Shown in pieces: positions 61,900 through 64,000 of a stretch of DNA of 64,000 nt. The notes below the pieces were generated by a model that made no database searches, was not told the DNA's origin, and saw only the letters and a list, made by a program, of their open reading frames with translations. Origin of the DNA: JBCBTD01 sp039818825. Lineage in GTDB: Bacteria; Pseudomonadota; Alphaproteobacteria; Geminicoccales; Geminicoccaceae. Numbering within the stretch: the stretch's first letter is position 1; every line of letters begins with the position of its first letter. The DNA lies in assembly GCA_039818825.1 (NCBI GenBank), contig JBCBTD010000003.1, positions 1 through 64,000 on the forward strand, read 5' to 3'. Position numbers and translations under genes: made by a program.

Positions 61900-62736
61900 T
61901 CACGGCGCCGTCGCCTGATCGTTGAGTGACCAGTCGTAGGCGTACGCGTCGACGCGTGTCCGGCCTTCGAGGCGACGGCGAAGTCGGGGCTCGGCGGCGG
62001 CGGCCACATGGGCGATGACCGCGGCCTCGTCTGCCCCGAAATCCTCGCGAAACCAGACGTAGATCTTCGAAAGCGTCAGTCGGCCGCCGAGATCAAGAGC
62101 GACACCACGAAGGTCGTTGACGTAGGCGTGCTCGGCCGCCGCCAGGGCGTCGTCGAGGCCGATGGCGCGCCAAGCCTCCCCCCGGAGATCGGGACAACCG
62201 ACCGCGGCGCAGTTCAACGCGTAGTGAATCCGCGGCTCGGCGAAGACCGGCCGGATGATCCGGTGCTCGATGTCGTTCAGACTGAGCGGCGTGCCGTTCA
62301 CCGTGACCACTTGGCGGTCCCACGGGCCGAAGGAGAGTAGCCCATCGGTGATCGCGCGGATGGAGCCCACGGGGTAGGCGTCGAGGACGATCGCCACGGT
62401 CTGCGCGTTGTAGAGGTTGATCCAATAGGCGAGCTGCTGATCGCGGGTGAGTTCGCGCGGATCGACGTGCGCAAGCCGATCGAGATAGGCGCCCAACGCA
62501 GCACGATCCTCGATCGCGACCTCGGCGTAGGCCAGCCGGCTCACGCCATCCGAGGCGGCCGTTAGATACCGGGAGAGAAACGCATCCCAAGGCGCATGAT
62601 CGACGTCGACGCCAGGTAGCGGCGCCGACACCGACCAAACCGGATCGAGCAGGGTCGCCTCGGGCAGCGCCGCCCGCTCGACTCTGGCGCATCCGCCGAA
62701 CGCCAACACCAATCCCACTGCGAGCCGGCTGATCAA
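61900..62736 (-). CDS. DUF547 domain protein, probable exported lipoprotein
   Basis: DUF547 protein of 278 residues. The family core is visible: LAYWINLYNAQTVAIVL, RIHYALNCAAVGCPDL and LSKIYVWFREDFG, with conserved Asn, Cys and His that suggest a hydrolase or cysteine-based site; no function is established. A short signal of about 15 residues ends LAFGGC, a near-lipobox with Phe at -3. The start is TTG at 62736, which overlaps the stop of the upstream radical SAM gene (TTGA), so the two are translationally coupled. Confidence 0.87.
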   Translation of the reverse strand: MISRLAVGLVLAFGGCARVERAALPEATLLDPVWSVSAPLPGVDVDHAPWDAFLSRYLTAASDGVSRLAYAEVAIEDRAALGAYLDRLAHVDPRELTRDQQLAYWINLYNAQTVAIVLDAYPVGSIRAITDGLLSFGPWDRQVVTVNGTPLSLNDIEHRIIRPVFAEPRIHYALNCAAVGCPDLRGEAWRAIGLDDALAAAEHAYVNDLRGVALDLGGRLTLSKIYVWFREDFGADEAAVIAHVAAAAEPRLRRRLEGRTRVDAYAYDWSLNDQATAP

Positions 62737-64000
62737 CGGCGTCGTCCGACGTTGCTCGGCGCCACTTTCCGCGCGCGGCCCTTGCGGCGCTTCGCCGGCA
62801 ACGCTGCTATGGCGACCGTCCCTGGTTCTGCCCGCATCGTCCCCGAACCGGCGTCCCACCAGCGTTGACCAGCTTCCGTGGCCACCGGCGTCGGCGCGAA
62901 GACGTGGCGGTCGCGCTGGGCGTTGTGGACACACATCGAGAGCGGCCCATCGCGGGTCGCGACCTTGAACACACAGCACTCGCAGCGGTCCCGCTGGAGC
63001 GCCGAGGCGTCCATGAAGTCGTGGACGAGGAGCGACAGGCGATGCACACGGCCACAATCGGTGACCAGCCCGCGCCGCAGCGCCCAGCCAAGACTGGCGA
63101 CGTGGCGGAGGAGTCGGAGCACGAGTCCGGGGCGACGCCCGACCAGCCGCGCCAGGGTGGCCGGCGTGCGGAGATACGCACCGCGCCAGCGGGCCGAGCC
63201 GTCGAGACCCTCGAGCAGATCGAAAAAAAGGCCGCGATCGCGTAGGGGAGAAACCGCCTCGGCACCCGCGACCAGAACCGTGGCGTAGCGGTTGCAGCTG
63301 GCGTGACCGACCCTTGCTACGTCGAAGTCGAGAGGCGTCGCGAAGCCCACACGCAGCGCCTCGACCACGCGCTCTGGCGTCACCGCTGCCGGCCGCGACC
63401 CGAGGACGCCGCGCCCGGCGTCTGCCTGAAGTTGAAACGACGCCAACGCGATCACATCGGCATGCACACGAAAGAAGCGGGCGAGGTCCGTCACCTCGTC
63501 GATGTTGCCGTCGAACACGGTGGTATTGAACAGGACCCGCAGTCCCAGACCCCGCGCCCGGTCCAGGTAGGCCATGCGAACCTCGTTGAGCTCGGTTTCG
63601 CTGGCATGGCCGGGCCGCTTTTGGGTGAGGTCGACATGGAACGCGACGTCGTCGAGGCCGGCGGCGCGCAAGCTCGAAAGCAGTGGGCGCGTGGCCTTGA
63701 TGCCATTGGTCATCAGGCACGACCGCATGCCGCGGGCGCGGATCTCGCGGCAGAGCGCGACCAGGTCGTCCGTGCAACGCAAGGTCGGGTCACCGCCGGT
63801 GAGCTGGATCGACGTGCCCGCGCCGTAGTGGTTCTCGAGCATGGCGATCCGTTCGACGAGAACCGCCATCGGCACGTCGTGGGCAGCTTCGGCGTGCTCG
63901 GAGAGATAGCAGAGCGAGCAATCGAGGTTGCAACGCTGAGTGACCTCCAGCGCCACGCAAGCCGTTGGCCAGAACCTTCCAGCGGTCTGCCCGGGGCCAA
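62733..64000 (-). CDS. Radical SAM protein (5' end outside window)
   Basis: The frame is open to the window edge, so the true start lies beyond it; at least 422 residues are visible. The 4Fe-4S motif is C-NLD-C-SL-C, followed by LTGGDPTLR (GGE-like motif) and FHVDLTQKRPGH. Later cysteines (GHASCNRY and the cluster DRCECCVFK..MCVHN) could bind an auxiliary cluster. The layout vaguely resembles lipid-modifying radical SAM enzymes, but that is speculation. The C-terminus is basic (PAKRRKGRARK). It is coupled to the DUF547 gene by a TTGA overlap. Confidence 0.88.
   Translation of the reverse strand, partial: GPGQTAGRFWPTACVALEVTQRCNLDCSLCYLSEHAEAAHDVPMAVLVERIAMLENHYGAGTSIQLTGGDPTLRCTDDLVALCREIRARGMRSCLMTNGIKATRPLLSSLRAAGLDDVAFHVDLTQKRPGHASETELNEVRMAYLDRARGLGLRVLFNTTVFDGNIDEVTDLARFFRVHADVIALASFQLQADAGRGVLGSRPAAVTPERVVEALRVGFATPLDFDVARVGHASCNRYATVLVAGAEAVSPLRDRGLFFDLLEGLDGSARWRGAYLRTPATLARLVGRRPGLVLRLLRHVASLGWALRRGLVTDCGRVHRLSLLVHDFMDASALQRDRCECCVFKVATRDGPLSMCVHNAQRDRHVFAPTPVATEAGQRWWDAGSGTMRAEPGTVAIAALPAKRRKGRARKVAPSNVGRRR

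Overview
The window is GC-rich chromosomal DNA, almost certainly from an alphaproteobacterium and perhaps from a Rhodospirillales-type lineage. The clues are an fbc-type petABC operon divergent from trmL-hemF, an alphaproteobacterial RNase E with an acidic S1 insertion and a Trp/Arg-rich extreme C-terminus, a PraR/PhrR-like Xre regulator, CIRCE-controlled groESL, and a LigD-type helicase-PdeM pair. The genus cannot be fixed from this sequence alone. No rRNA, tRNA or CRISPR array was recognised.

Layout. 1-2.2 kb: the end of one chemoreceptor and a complete, closely related second one. 2.2-5.3 kb: aspS and rnd, divergent. 5.4-17 kb: a catabolic/transport block with a phytanoyl-CoA-dioxygenase-like oxygenase, a spermidine/putrescine-type ABC importer (its ATPase split from its binding protein and permeases by a convergent amidohydrolase), an M20 amidohydrolase, an amidinotransferase/DDAH-like guanidine hydrolase, a DMT exporter and a NodB-type deacetylase. 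It looks like uptake and stepwise hydrolysis of an amide- or guanidine-bearing compound. 17.3-18.8 kb: a soluble histidine kinase and an OmpR-type regulator. 19.2-26.5 kb: a GST, the divergent vitamin B6 pair pdxY/pdxH, then a coupled run of DEXH helicase, pdeM, photolyase and sufE. 26.5-32 kb: an SDR, groESL, denD and nhaD. 32-39.6 kb: pepN-mmsA on the minus strand, then a 3-hydroxyisobutyrate-dehydrogenase-like gene, an acyltransferase and a MATE exporter. 39.7-45.8 kb: the Xre regulator divergent from a BolA protein, the trmL-hemF-ppa-DUF2889 operon, and petABC (cytochrome bc1). 45.8-49.2 kb: a DsbA-like protein and an M48-TPR protease, divergent from a PLP aminotransferase. 49.3-57 kb: rne, divergent from an amidase, PBP1A and prfB with its programmed frameshift. 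57.4-60.7 kb: an accessory island of lower GC with an IS3-family element (orfB frameshifted), an AraC regulator and a divergent SDR. 61.2-64 kb: another SDR, then a radical SAM gene (running off the window) coupled to a DUF547 lipoprotein-like gene.

Several control elements can be read directly: CIRCE plus promoter before groES, a promoter and long structured leader before rne, a petA promoter, clear hairpin terminators after groEL and petC, a probable one before prfB, a perfect 12-bp direct repeat with 21-bp periodicity between the AraC gene and its SDR neighbour, and a pair of similar 16-mers flanking the Xre/bolA divergent start region. Start/stop overlaps (ATGA, TTGA) couple genes in many operons. 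Functions are inferred from motifs and family resemblance seen by eye; no database search was possible.
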